Below are positions 6,209 to 14,900 of a stretch of DNA of 17,635 nucleotides, in pieces. The stretch lies in the NCBI GenBank assembly GCA_905236925.1, contig CAJOQS010000222.1:1-17635 (forward strand), given 5' to 3'. Every line of letters starts with the position of its first letter. The first letter of the stretch is position 1. The notes beneath the pieces are model-generated. The model worked only from the letters and a program-made list of their open reading frames with translations, did not search any database and was not told the DNA's origin. Made by a program: the position numbers and the translations under genes. The stretch is from an uncultured Lachnospiraceae bacterium (GTDB taxonomy: Bacteria > Bacillota > Clostridia > Lachnospirales > Lachnospiraceae).

Positions 6209-7719
6209 TTTTTATAGCAGATAACACTTTCGATCTGAGAATAGGCCTTACCGGGTTCCAGATCAAAAGGATGCTGTTTTACGACTCCTTCGAAATAACG
6301 GTACGGAGGATCGTTCTCGGTCTTTCCTTCGGCGATCTCGGCCGCCCCCTGCCTTACGCAGCGGATAAGAGAGATATCATCAAAGTCCTGAGCATGACCG
6401 TGAAGTATCTTGTCGGCTTTCTCCTCGAGGAACATAATACCGTCAAGCCTTCTGACAAACTCGGACATCGAAGGGCAATCGTCAAACTGCATCCACAGAT
6501 GATGATTGATCGAGTCGCCGGTAAAGAGGATTCTGTCTTCTTTCAGAAGAATAAGAATACCTCCGGGAGAATGCCCGGGAAAATCAAAGATCTCAAGTGT
6601 TTTCCCGCCGAGATCGAAAACATCTCCTCCCTTAACGGTCTTAAATGGCGGCACCGTCGCGCCGGCTTTTTCGCAGCCCTCTACAAACCGCGGATCATTA
6701 AAGAACTCCTCAGCCATCGGTATATCGGCAGGATTGATGTAGGCCTCATCGAAAAAGACATTGCCGTAAATATGATCCGGATGCCCGTGCGTGTTGATGA
6801 CAAAAACAGGCTTATCCGTAAGTTTGCGGACTGTTTCGCCAAGATCTGCCGCAGCCATCATGGTATCGATCACACATGCCCGGTTCTCGCCGACAACAAG
6901 ATACCCTGTCGCCGCATGAGCTTCATCGAGCAGATAAACACCCGGAATCATCTCTTTAACAAAAATCCTGTGTTTGCTTTCTTCGTATTCCTTCAGGAAC
7001 TTCCTGTCCTTTTTGTCAAGCTCGACCTTCTCAAACAGATCGGGACGGCGCTCCATAGTCCTTATAAGGCTTTTCTCGCGCCTGAAACGCGCTATATTGG
7101 CGTGATGACCCGACAGGAGTACATCCGGTACCCTTTTCCCGAGAAAGACCTCAGGACGGGTATATTGGGGGTATTCGAGCGTATTGCCCTCGAAGCTCTC
7201 GTCCCCCGCTGATTCATCATTATTAAGAACACCGGGAACGAGCCTCGAAACCGCGTCCATAACGGCAAGCGCCGGCAGCTCTCCGCCGGTCAGAACAAAA
7301 TCTCCGAGCGAGATGTAATCGTCGACCTCCATCTCAAGAACGCGCTCATCGATGCCTTCATAATGTCCGCACAGGAAGATAAGGCTCTCCTCGCCCGCAA
7401 GCTCCTTCGCAACATCCTGGGTAAAGGTCCTTCCGATAGGACTAAGATAAATGATCCGTGAACGTTTATCCGGGTGCAGTCCCTTGGCATACTCACAGGC
7501 CCTGTAAACAGGTCCGGGCTCCATGACCATCCCCGCACCCCCGCCGTAGGGATAATCGTCGACGCGGTTGTGTTTATCCTCGGCAAAATCGCGGATATCC
7601 ACCACATCACACGAGATCAGGCCATTCTCAACAGCCCTGCCCATAATGCTTGTAGACATGCAGCTGCCGATCATATCCTTAAATAAAGTCAGAACCGTAA
7701 AATGAATACCTTCAGCCAT
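6205..7719 (-). CDS. trmD: TrmD tRNA (guanine-N1)-methyltransferase fused to a metallo-beta-lactamase-fold hydrolase
   Basis: 504 residues, about twice the usual TrmD length. Residues 1 to about 250 are a complete SPOUT-class TrmD, which makes m1G37 in tRNA with S-adenosylmethionine: start MAEGIHFTVLTLF, YGGGAGMVM, knot motif CGHYEGIDERV (about 117-127), GDFVLTGGELPALAVMDAV (139-157), an Asp in the AGDESFE stretch as catalytic candidate, and the end RRPDLFEKVELDKKDRKFL. From about residue 257 (MIPGVYLLDE) a full metallo-beta-lactamase-fold domain follows: THGHPDHIYG (310-319, H-x-H-x-D-H), GHSPGG (His383), TGDSIN (Asp402) and LHGH (His442), so the metal ligands are all present. That domain resembles glyoxalase II-like hydrolases; its substrate is unknown. 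No stop separates the domains. Start ATG 7719 has AAAGGG just upstream; a TTG at 7740 is unlikely. rimM ends 24 bases upstream. A genuine fusion or an indel that removed the TrmD stop are both possible. Confidence 0.88.
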   Translation of the reverse strand: MAEGIHFTVLTLFKDMIGSCMSTSIMGRAVENGLISCDVVDIRDFAEDKHNRVDDYPYGGGAGMVMEPGPVYRACEYAKGLHPDKRSRIIYLSPIGRTFTQDVAKELAGEESLIFLCGHYEGIDERVLEMEVDDYISLGDFVLTGGELPALAVMDAVSRLVPGVLNNDESAGDESFEGNTLEYPQYTRPEVFLGKRVPDVLLSGHHANIARFRREKSLIRTMERRPDLFEKVELDKKDRKFLKEYEESKHRIFVKEMIPGVYLLDEAHAATGYLVVGENRACVIDTMMAAADLGETVRKLTDKPVFVINTHGHPDHIYGNVFFDEAYINPADIPMAEEFFNDPRFVEGCEKAGATVPPFKTVKGGDVFDLGGKTLEIFDFPGHSPGGILILLKEDRILFTGDSINHHLWMQFDDCPSMSEFVRRLDGIMFLEEKADKILHGHAQDFDDISLIRCVRQGAAEIAEGKTENDPPYRYFEGVVKQHPFDLEPGKAYSQIESVICYKN

Positions 7720-7743
7720 TTCAGCCCTTTCATAAATCAAAAA

Positions 7744-8256
7744 TCAAAGATCTTCCAGCCCCGGCAAAAGATGCACCTTAATAAATCCCTCAGCCGGATT
7801 CTTTTCAAGAACGCACTCGGCAGTCGACGGGATCAGAAGCTCCTTCCCATCCGACTTCCTCACGATAAAAACATCATTCGCGGCAGTCTGCAGCACATCC
7901 TCAACAACGCCAAGCTCATTGCCTTCCTCGTCAACAGCCCTCAGCCCCACCAGATCGCAGATAAAGAATTCCCCTTCCTCAAGCGGCACCGCGTCCTCGC
8001 GGTCGATCAACAGATCACACTGCCTCAGCGTCTCAACGAGATTCCTGTCGTCAATATCCTTAAAATGCAGAATGACCATGTTCTTAAAGAACTTGACACT
8101 GTCGATCTCGACCTCTTTCAAAACACCCTTTTTATCGATAAAGCACTTCTTCAGAGCCTTAAACCGCTGCGCGTCATCAGTAGTCGGAAAAACATTCACT
8201 TCCCCGTGAACTCCGTGAGGCGAAGTAATCACACCGACACGTAATCTATCTACCAT
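7744..8256 (-). CDS. rimM: Ribosome maturation factor RimM
   Basis: 170 residues, typical for RimM, which assists assembly of the head of the 30S subunit near S19. The N-terminal RimM domain starts LRVGVITSPHGVHGEVNVFP and the C-terminal PRC-barrel includes FFICDLVGLRAVDEEGNELG and NDVFIVRKSDGKELLIP, ending KVHLLPGLEDL. ATG 8256 is preceded by AGGAG (8266-8262) five bases away; a TTG one codon upstream is the alternative. It is first in a rimM-trmD unit. The 375-base gap upstream, with a terminator, separates it from khpA, whereas these genes are often tightly linked in relatives. Confidence 0.95.
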   Translation of the reverse strand: MVDRLRVGVITSPHGVHGEVNVFPTTDDAQRFKALKKCFIDKKGVLKEVEIDSVKFFKNMVILHFKDIDDRNLVETLRQCDLLIDREDAVPLEEGEFFICDLVGLRAVDEEGNELGVVEDVLQTAANDVFIVRKSDGKELLIPSTAECVLEKNPAEGFIKVHLLPGLEDL

Positions 8257-8307
8257 CAATACTCCTCACCTTCATTAGTATAAAAAAGTATCAGTTTAGC
8301 CAAAGCT

Positions 8308-8313
8308 ATTATA
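8308..8313 (-). promoter_or_regulatory. Candidate -10 box for rimM-trmD
   Basis: A perfect minus-strand TATAAT lies 52 bases before the rimM start, downstream of the hairpin cluster. No convincing -35 is seen at 16-18 bases, so this is tentative. Confidence 0.35.
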
Positions 8314-8370
8314 CATAATACAGGCTCCGATTTCTACCCTGGAACAACCTAAATAGTGTTGTCACTTATG

Positions 8371-8630
8371 TGCCGCTACGTTGCGCTCCGGAGCGAGAGC
8401 GTGTCTCCGGAAAAAATCGCGTTGCAGCTCCCACGTTCCTCATCTAGTAACACCAAAATAAAGAATAAAGCCTCCGCAGAAGCGGAGGCTCAAAAGGTAG
8501 TCACAGCCTCGAAAACACCTCGGCGTGACCGTGAGTGGCTCCGCCACCTTGCGTTTAGCAAAAGCGCGTTGAATCATCGCGACTTTTGCTGATCAAACGC
8601 AAGGTGAGCCTCCGCAGAAGCGGAGGCTCA
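8371..8630. repeat. Hairpin cluster with a 24-bp direct repeat in the khpA-rimM gap
   Basis: This gap (8257-8634) contains no credible gene. It holds a perfect 12-bp palindrome (CGCTCCGGAGCG, 8384-8395), the terminator hairpin at 8469-8490, a long imperfect hairpin (8545-8568 with 8578-8606; 24 pairs with two bulges and a 9-base loop), and a hairpin at 8605-8630. The bases 8469-8492 and 8607-8630 are identical, 138 bases apart, and each is itself a palindrome. The second copy starts 5 bases before the long hairpin closes on the khpA side and ends 4 bases from the khpA stop. The whole resembles a small non-coding repeat element or a duplicated terminator. Confidence 0.8.
8469..8490 (-). terminator. 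Intrinsic terminator of the ylxM-ffh-rpsP-khpA unit
   Basis: A nine-pair hairpin (GCCTCCGC core, four-base TTCT loop on the minus strand) is followed on that strand by TTTATTCTTTATTTT. It lies about 145 bases beyond the khpA stop. An identical hairpin without the T-rich tail lies at 8605-8630. Confidence 0.7.
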
Positions 8631-8634
8631 CTCA

Positions 8635-8862
8635 CTAGACAATATCCACTACAACTTTTCTGTCATCCCTAGTAGCTGCAGCTTTTACAACGGTACGTAT
8701 GGACTTAGCGATACGGCCCTGTTTTCCAATGACCTTTCCCATATCCTCCGGTGCAACTCTAAGCTCGATAACAAGTGCTTTGTCGGTTTCCCTTTCGGTA
8801 ACCTCCACCTGCTCCGGATGATCAACCAGTGATGTAGCTATTACTCTTACTAACTCTTTCAC
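8635..8862 (-). CDS. khpA: KhpA-type KH-domain RNA-binding protein
   Basis: 75 residues, the family length. It is a single KH domain: the start KELVRVIATSLVDHPEQVEV, the GXXG loop GKQG (46-49) within GKVIGKQGRIAKSIRTVV, and the end RKVVVDIV. KhpA (also called YlqC) binds RNA, often with KhpB, and affects cell division and small-RNA biology in other Firmicutes. GTG 8862 is chosen because the product then begins MKELV like its relatives and GAGG lies nine bases upstream; a TTG two codons earlier would crowd the ribosome binding site. It follows rpsP by 16 bases. Confidence 0.93.
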   Translation of the reverse strand: MKELVRVIATSLVDHPEQVEVTERETDKALVIELRVAPEDMGKVIGKQGRIAKSIRTVVKAAATRDDRKVVVDIV

Positions 8863-8878
8863 TACCAATCACCTCACA

Positions 8879-9121
8879 TTATTTAACGATACCGGCCTTC
8901 TTGAAAAGCTTACCTACGATATCTGTAGGCTGTGCGCCGTTAGCAAGCCACTTCTTTGCTGCTTCCTCATCGATCTGGAAGGAGCTGGGCTCCTTGTTGG
9001 GATCGTAAGTACCGATCTCTTCGATGAAGCGACCGTCACGGGGAGAATTGCTGTCTGCTACGATGATCCTGTAGAAAGGATTCTTCTTTGCACCCATTCT
9101 TCTGAGTCTGATCTTTACCAT
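8879..9121 (-). CDS. rpsP: Small ribosomal subunit protein S16
   Basis: 80 residues, typical for S16: it opens MVKIRLRRMGAKKNPFYRII and continues VADSNSPRDGRFIEEIGTYDP, with the C-terminal QPTDIVGKLFKKAGI. S16 is needed for assembly of the 30S body. AGGAGGTG lies eight bases before the ATG, one of the best SD sites in the window. It lies 18 bases after ffh and 16 before khpA, so it is co-transcribed with both. Confidence 0.98.
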   Translation of the reverse strand: MVKIRLRRMGAKKNPFYRIIVADSNSPRDGRFIEEIGTYDPNKEPSSFQIDEEAAKKWLANGAQPTDIVGKLFKKAGIVK

Positions 9122-9139
9122 TACTGATTCACCTCCTTA

Positions 9140-10498
9140 TCAAAAACTAAATGGCATTTTAAATTTACCTTTTTTGCCCTTGCCGCCAAACATACCCGAC
9201 ATCTGTTTCATCATCTTTCGGGTTTCGCCGAACTGCTTGACCATACGGTTAACATCGGCAATGTCGACACCGGCGCCCTTCGCAATGCGGTTCTTGCGCG
9301 AAGGATTGAGAAGATCGGGGTTGGCCCTCTCCTCCTTTGTCATGGAGTTGATGATCGTTTCCATCTGCTTCATGCTGTCCTCACCGGCAGAAAGATCGAC
9401 ATTCTTCATATTCATGCCGCCGATCCCCATACCGGGAAGCATATCGAGAATCTTGGAGAGACCACCCATGTTCTTCATGTTATTGATCTGTTCAAGATAA
9501 TCGTTGAAATCAAATTCGGCCTTGCGGATCTTTTTCTCAAGCTCCCTGGCCTTTTCATCGCTGTACGCTGCCTCGGCTTTATCGATAAGAGTAAGGATAT
9601 CTCCCATTCCGAGTATCCTCGAGGCCATGCGGTCCGGATAGAACTGCTCGATGTCATCCATCTTCTCACCGGTACCGATGTAAAGAATAGGCTTACCGGT
9701 AACCTGTTTGATGGAAAGTGCGGCACCGCCTCGGGTATCGCCGTCCAGCTTGGTAAGGATAACGCCGGTGATCTCGAGCTTGGAATTGAAGGTCTCTGCC
9801 ACGTTAACAGCGTCCTGACCCGTCATGGAGTCAACGGTAAGGACCGTATGGTCAATGTTGACGCTCTCCTTGACAACGATAAGCTCCTGCATCATCTCCT
9901 CGTCAATATGAAGACGGCCGGCAGTATCTATGATAACAACATTTTCATTGTTGCTCTTTGCATGCTCAAGAGCCGCTTTTACAATGTCCACCGGCGCATG
10001 ATCGGTACCCATCTGGAAGAAGTCGACTCCGACCTTGCCCGCATTGATGCGGAGCTGCTCGATCGCGGCAGGCCTGTAGATATCGCAGGCAACCAGCAGG
10101 GGCTTACGGCCCTTGGACTTGAACTTCCCGGCGAGCTTGGCCGCCATGGTCGTCTTACCTGCACCCTGGAGACCGCACATCATGATCGTAGTGATCTCAT
10201 TGCCGGGCTTTAATGTGATCTCGGTGGTCTCGTCACCCATGAGCTTTGTGAGCTCCTCGTTGACGATCTTGATCACCATCTGTCCGGGTGTAAGGGAATT
10301 CAGAACATCCTGACCTACAGCACGTTCCTGGACATTAGAAATAAAGGTCTTAACTACTTTAAAGTTTACATCCGCCTCGAGAAGGGCCATCTTGACCTCT
10401 CGCATGGCGACCTTGACGTCTTCCTCGGAGAGCCTTCCCTTGCCTTTAAGGTTTTTAAAGACATTCTGGAGCTTCTCGCTTAATCCCTCAAAAGCCAT
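9140..10498 (-). CDS. ffh: Signal recognition particle protein Ffh
   Basis: 452 residues. It binds signal sequences of nascent membrane and secreted proteins together with 4.5S/6S RNA and docks on FtsY. N domain about 1-90, then the G domain with P-loop GLQGAGKTT (109-117), DTAGRL (191-196) and TKLDGD (249-254), and a methionine-rich M domain from about residue 300 (SKILDMLPGMGIGGMNMKN). The C-terminus MFGGKGKKGKFKMP is typical. AGGAGG lies six bases before the ATG. It is downstream of ylxM by 19 bases; the SRP RNA gene is not in the window. Confidence 0.98.
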   Translation of the reverse strand: MAFEGLSEKLQNVFKNLKGKGRLSEEDVKVAMREVKMALLEADVNFKVVKTFISNVQERAVGQDVLNSLTPGQMVIKIVNEELTKLMGDETTEITLKPGNEITTIMMCGLQGAGKTTMAAKLAGKFKSKGRKPLLVACDIYRPAAIEQLRINAGKVGVDFFQMGTDHAPVDIVKAALEHAKSNNENVVIIDTAGRLHIDEEMMQELIVVKESVNIDHTVLTVDSMTGQDAVNVAETFNSKLEITGVILTKLDGDTRGGAALSIKQVTGKPILYIGTGEKMDDIEQFYPDRMASRILGMGDILTLIDKAEAAYSDEKARELEKKIRKAEFDFNDYLEQINNMKNMGGLSKILDMLPGMGIGGMNMKNVDLSAGEDSMKQMETIINSMTKEERANPDLLNPSRKNRIAKGAGVDIADVNRMVKQFGETRKMMKQMSGMFGGKGKKGKFKMPFSF

Positions 10499-10517
10499 CG
10501 GTTACCTCCTCCTGCAA

Positions 10518-10877
10518 TTACTTAACCAGAGTTTCCCTGGCCTTCCTGACACAGTAGAGAATGATCTCAGGATCGGTGTTCCCGGCGTTGATCATATCCT
10601 CCATCTCGTTAAGAGCTGCCTCAGTTTCATTTATCTTTTTCAAAAATCCGAGCTTCTCTTCATATCTGCGAAGCTTACCGGAGCATCTTACAACTATGTC
10701 TCTGACTCCCTGCCTGCTGATATCAACTTCTCCGGCAATCTCGCCGAGCGAATAGTTATTCAGGACATAGTCCTCAAAAACCACCCGGTTATGGTCAGAA
10801 AGCATGTCGCCGTAAATATCGTAAAGCTTGGCCAGCTCAACGATCTCGCGGATCTTATCATCAGCATCGGAACCCAT
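10518..10877 (-). CDS. ylxM: YlxM/p13-like DNA-binding regulator, SRP-associated
   Basis: 119 residues, helical, with a sigma-70 region 4-like helix-turn-helix: LLSDH-type start (YDIYGDMLSDHNRVVFEDYV), then YSLGEIAGEVDISRQGVRDIVVRC. This is the UPF0122 family, found next to ffh in Firmicutes. In streptococci it modulates SRP activity; elsewhere its role is unsettled. The SD GAGGTAG lies about six bases before the ATG, in the 3' arm of an inverted repeat that overlaps the promoter. It is the first gene of the ylxM-ffh-rpsP-khpA unit. Confidence 0.92.
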   Translation of the reverse strand: MGSDADDKIREIVELAKLYDIYGDMLSDHNRVVFEDYVLNNYSLGEIAGEVDISRQGVRDIVVRCSGKLRRYEEKLGFLKKINETEAALNEMEDMINAGNTDPEIILYCVRKARETLVK

Positions 10878-10882
10878 ATAAA

Positions 10883-10923
10883 ACTACCTCGCTGTAAAGC
10901 TTTTTTCTTTACAGAGAGGTAGT
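10883..10923. repeat. 17-bp inverted repeat across the ylxM start region
   Basis: 10883-10899 pairs with 10907-10923 with one mismatch and a 7-base loop. It covers the last three bases of the -10, the probable transcription start and the ylxM ribosome binding site. If transcription starts near 10914, the mRNA would begin with the inner eight pairs (CUGUAAAG/CUUUACAG) directly ahead of the SD. Confidence 0.85.
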
Positions 10924-10949
10924 ATAACCCACAAAAATAATTCTGTCAA
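10921..10949 (-). promoter_or_regulatory. Strong promoter of the ylxM-ffh-rpsP-khpA unit
   Basis: Minus-strand perfect -35 TTGACA (10949-10944), 17-base spacer and -10 TATACT (10926-10921). It lies in the 104-base ftsY-ylxM gap and gives this unit its own start in addition to any read-through from ftsY, for which no strong terminator is seen. Confidence 0.88.
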
Positions 10950-10981
10950 CCGGAAATATCAAAAAAACCAGATGTTCTTTA

Positions 10982-11944
10982 TTAATTTTCGCTATCGGAC
11001 GAATCGGTCCCTTCGTCGCTAAAAAGCGCCTCTACAAAGGCTCTGGGATCAAATCTCTGGAGATCGTCGATATGCTCACCGACTCCGATATACTTGACAG
11101 GTATCGAAAGCTCCTTCTGGATCGCAACTGCTATGCCGCCCTTGGCAGTTCCGTCGAGCTTTGTGATAACAATTCCGGTGATCTCGGCCACCTCGCAGAA
11201 CTGCTTGGCCTGAGCAAGAGCATTCTGTCCCGTGGTTCCGTCGAGAACGATAAGGGTCTCACGGAAAGCATCGGGATACTCGCGGTCGATGATCTTGTTG
11301 ATCTTCCTGAGCTCCTCCATGAGGTTTTTCTTGTTATGAAGGCGTCCGGCCGTGTCGCAGAGAAGTATATCCGCGCGTCTGGATTTTGCTGCGGAAACAG
11401 CATCGAAGATAACGGCTGCGGGGTCCGAGCCTTCACTCTGGCTTATGAGTTCAACTCCGGCTCTGTTGGTCCACTCAGCAAGCTGATCGATCGCGCCCGC
11501 ACGGAATGTATCTGCGGCGGCAACAAGTACTCTTTTGCCTTCATCCTTGAAATGTCCGGCCATCTTGCCTATTGTAGTGGTCTTTCCGACTCCGTTTACT
11601 CCTATTACAAGGACAACAGAGCTCTTCTTTTCAAAATCGTATGCATCCTCGGGGACTTCCATCTGCTCAACGATGCTGTCCATCAGAAGCTGCTTGCAGT
11701 CCGCTGGATCCTTGATCTTCTGCTCCTTTACCTTTTCCTTAAGGTTATCCATGATATCCATGGTCGCCTTGATTCCGATATCGGCCATAATAAGTGTTTC
11801 TTCAAGCTCGTCGTAGAATTCGTCATCTATCGACGAAAAAGCACTGAACACGTTGCTCAGACCTGAAGAAATACTGTCTCTGGTCTTGGCAAGTCCGGCA
11901 ACAAGTCTGCCGAAAAAGCCTTTTTTCTCTTTTTCTTCTCCCAT
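10982..11944 (-). CDS. ftsY: Signal recognition particle receptor FtsY
   Basis: 320 residues: the compact form without the long acidic A domain of E. coli. A short charged N-terminus (MGEEKEKKGFFGRL) probably contacts the membrane. The NG domain carries P-loop GVNGVGKTT (115-123), DTFRAGAIDQL, DTAGRL (197-202) and TKLDGTAKGG. It is the GTPase partner of Ffh at the membrane. GAGGT stands about seven bases before the ATG. It follows smc by 26 bases, the usual Firmicutes order, so it is probably co-transcribed with smc. Confidence 0.98.
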   Translation of the reverse strand: MGEEKEKKGFFGRLVAGLAKTRDSISSGLSNVFSAFSSIDDEFYDELEETLIMADIGIKATMDIMDNLKEKVKEQKIKDPADCKQLLMDSIVEQMEVPEDAYDFEKKSSVVLVIGVNGVGKTTTIGKMAGHFKDEGKRVLVAAADTFRAGAIDQLAEWTNRAGVELISQSEGSDPAAVIFDAVSAAKSRRADILLCDTAGRLHNKKNLMEELRKINKIIDREYPDAFRETLIVLDGTTGQNALAQAKQFCEVAEITGIVITKLDGTAKGGIAVAIQKELSIPVKYIGVGEHIDDLQRFDPRAFVEALFSDEGTDSSDSEN

Positions 11945-11970
11945 TTCTTTACCTCATTGGTCCTGATTAT

Positions 11971-14900
11971 TTACTGAGTAAGATCGTTTTCTATCAAACT
12001 TACGGAAACAAGGGTCGAAACACCCTTTTCCTGCATCGTTATACCGTAAAGGATGTCCGCGGCGCTCATAGTACCCCTTCTGTGAGTGATAACAATGAAC
12101 TGCGAGTTTTTGGTAAGCTTATGCAGGTAGCTCGAGAATCTCTTAACATTCGAATCATCGAGCGCGGCTTCGATCTCATCAAGCAGACAGAACGGTGAAG
12201 GCTTCAGGTTCTGGATCGCGAACAAGAGTGAGATCGCGGTAAGAGCCTTCTCTCCACCGGAAAGCTGCATCATGTTCTGAAGCTTTTTTCCAGGCGGCTG
12301 CGCGTTGATCAGAATGCCTGCCTCAAGGATATCCTCGTCCTGTACCATCTCAAGCTTCGCGCTTCCTCCTCCGAAGAGTTCCCTGAACACGATATTGAAT
12401 TCTTTTCCGATAAGCGCAAACTGCTCGGTGAACTGATTGCGCATCGCTTCGTCAAGCTCATCGATGATGGTCTGTATCGATTCCTTGGAGGAGATCAGAT
12501 CGTCTCTCTGTGAGGACAGGAGGATATAACGTTCGGATACCTCCTTAAACTCATCGATCGCATTGACATTAACATCTCCGAGTGCCTTGATCGACGATTT
12601 GGCGTCGGATATATCCTTTTTAGCGGCTCCGGCCTTGAATTCGGGATCCCTGTACTGCTCGGCACCCGAAACGGTCAGCTGATATTCCTCCCAGATATAG
12701 TTCGTCTGGTAATCAAGCTGGTCCCTGAGCTTGTCACGCTGCGTCTGGAGGCGCATAACCTCCTTTTCAAGCTCTGTGACGCGCTTTCCGAGCTCTGCCC
12801 AATGCTCAAAGAAGCTCTTGTGTTCGGATGTGACATTTTCTTTCTTAAGAGTAACTTCACTGATATTCCTGTCAAGTTCTTCTATCTTGCCGGTGTTCTT
12901 TTCGATCCTGGCCCTGTTTTCGGATATCTCCTGAGCCTTGGCCTCGGATTCCTGCTTCGAGTTCTCGCTGCTGTCCTTTATCTCCTGCTCCTCGCTGCGG
13001 AGCTTCTCGATCTCGGACCTGATACGCGCGATATTCTCGTCGGTATAGCGACCCGCCTGTTCAACATTGGCGGTTTCAAGCTTCACGTTGTTAACCTTCT
13101 CGACAGCCTCACCCTCGGAGAAGCGAAGCTCTACAAGGCGTGCGTTGCTCTTTTCGATGGATTCGTGGAATTCGGTATTGGCGGCCTCGTTCTGTGCAAG
13201 AAGGTCCTTATTGCCCTGAATCTGGGCATTCAGCTCGCCTGTCTTCTCATCGAGCGCCTTGTTCTCTTCTTCCCACGACCTTGCCTTGGAGGCGATTTCC
13301 TCAAGGTTCTGGCGTTCCTTCTCGAGGTTCATGAATATGCTGTTCTGCTCTACGGCACGCTCCTGCATAGCAGCTCTTGTGGCATCAAGGTCGTCACGAA
13401 CGCTCTTTTTGTGAGCTGCAAGCTCGGCCTGACGTGCCTTGACCTTTTCAAGCTCTCTTGCCGAGTCGGCAAGAAGCTTTTCGAGCTCCTCAAGTTCTCT
13501 TTTTCTTCCGAGAAGATTGCTGGAGTTCCTGTATGTTCCGCCGGCGATCGAACCGCCCGGGGCAAGCTGTTCGCCCTCAAGGGTAACGATCCTCAGGGAA
13601 TACTCGTACTTCTTTGCAAGGGCAAGAGCGTTGTCTACCTTATCTACAACTATAAAGTTCTTCAGAAGATGATTAATAACGCCTCTGAACCTGTCATCGC
13701 ATTTGACCAGAGCTGCTGCATCGGATACTACTCCGTTTTCCTTCATGACCGCGGGATCATTGTCCTGCTTTCTTTTCCCGACACTTGTGATAGGCAGGAA
13801 GGTTGCCCTTCCGAGCTTATTCTTCTTCAGATACTCGATTACGTTCTTTGCGGTCTGCTCATCCTCGGTAACGATATGCGACACAGAAGCGCCCAGAGCA
13901 GTTTCCACGGCCGTTTCATACTTTTTCTCAACAGATATAAGGTCAGCGACAACACCGTTGATTCCGTCGAATCTGGAGCGGTTCTCCATGATGTTGCGAA
14001 CCGTGGCGCCATACCCCTCATATCTCTCGGCTATATTTTTCAGAGATTCAAGCTCGCTTTTTCTTCCGAGGAACTGTTCATGTGTACCCTCGTATACGGA
14101 GGCAAGCTTCTTCTCCTCCTCGGCGTCGGCCTTCAGTGAATCCATCAGGCTGTTGATCCGGTTCTTATCCTCAAGAACAACAAGGGAGATATCGCTGTAT
14201 TGCTTCTCGAGCTCGGCAACCCTGTCCTTAGCGGCGGAAAGATCGGTCTTGTTTCTGATCATTCTTGCGGCAAGCTCCGAACGGCGCATAGCGACCTGCT
14301 CGAGCATTGTATTGTATCGCTGAAGATCGGACTTATACGAGCTGTCCTCATTCATGAGCTTCAGGATCCCGGTATTTGCGGTTTCGATATTTGATGAAAG
14401 CTCCTGAATCTCCTTTTTGATGTTTTCAACGTTCTCCGAGGCAGATACTGCAAGATCGTTCAGTTCCTTCAGGTGTCCGGAGTACTTATCCTTCTGCTCC
14501 TCAAAGCCCTTGAGCTCTTCACTCTTTGAATTGATCTCCTCGTAGATAGCGGCGATCCTCTCGCCTATACGTTCGCTGTTCTGGGTGATGGCAAGAAGCT
14601 GCTGTTCAAACAGCTTGATCTCGCCCTCCATTTTCTCGTTTGAAAGAAGCAGCTCCTGTTTAAAGTTCCTGCTCTGCTCAAGAGCATTGTTATAATCCTC
14701 GATAATGCCCTCAAGACGCTTGTATTCGGTCTCGGCGTTCTCGTTGGCAGCCTTGGTCTCGTTCAGCTGTTCGGTTGCGATATTGAACTTATCCTCGAGC
14801 GCCTTGCTCGCTGAATCGGACTTGTCGTACTCAACAAGAAAAGCGTTGAGTTCAAGCTTTTTCAGTATCTCCTTAAGGCGAAGATACTCTCTGGCAACCT

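Noticed and set aside
6271..7212. 313-residue plus-strand frame antisense to trmD
   Set aside because: No recognisable motifs or SD, and it lies opposite a well-supported coding frame.
7702..8244. 180-residue plus-strand frame antisense to rimM
   Set aside because: Fully opposite rimM; composition and lack of motifs indicate a shadow.
8356..8592. 78-residue plus-strand ORF in the khpA-rimM gap
   Set aside because: It runs through palindromes and hairpins, has no SD and resembles no protein family.
12802..14139. 445-residue open frame on the plus strand inside smc
   Set aside because: It is antisense to a complete smc gene, leucine- and cysteine-rich without domain motifs, and has no credible SD; it is a shadow of biased codon use.
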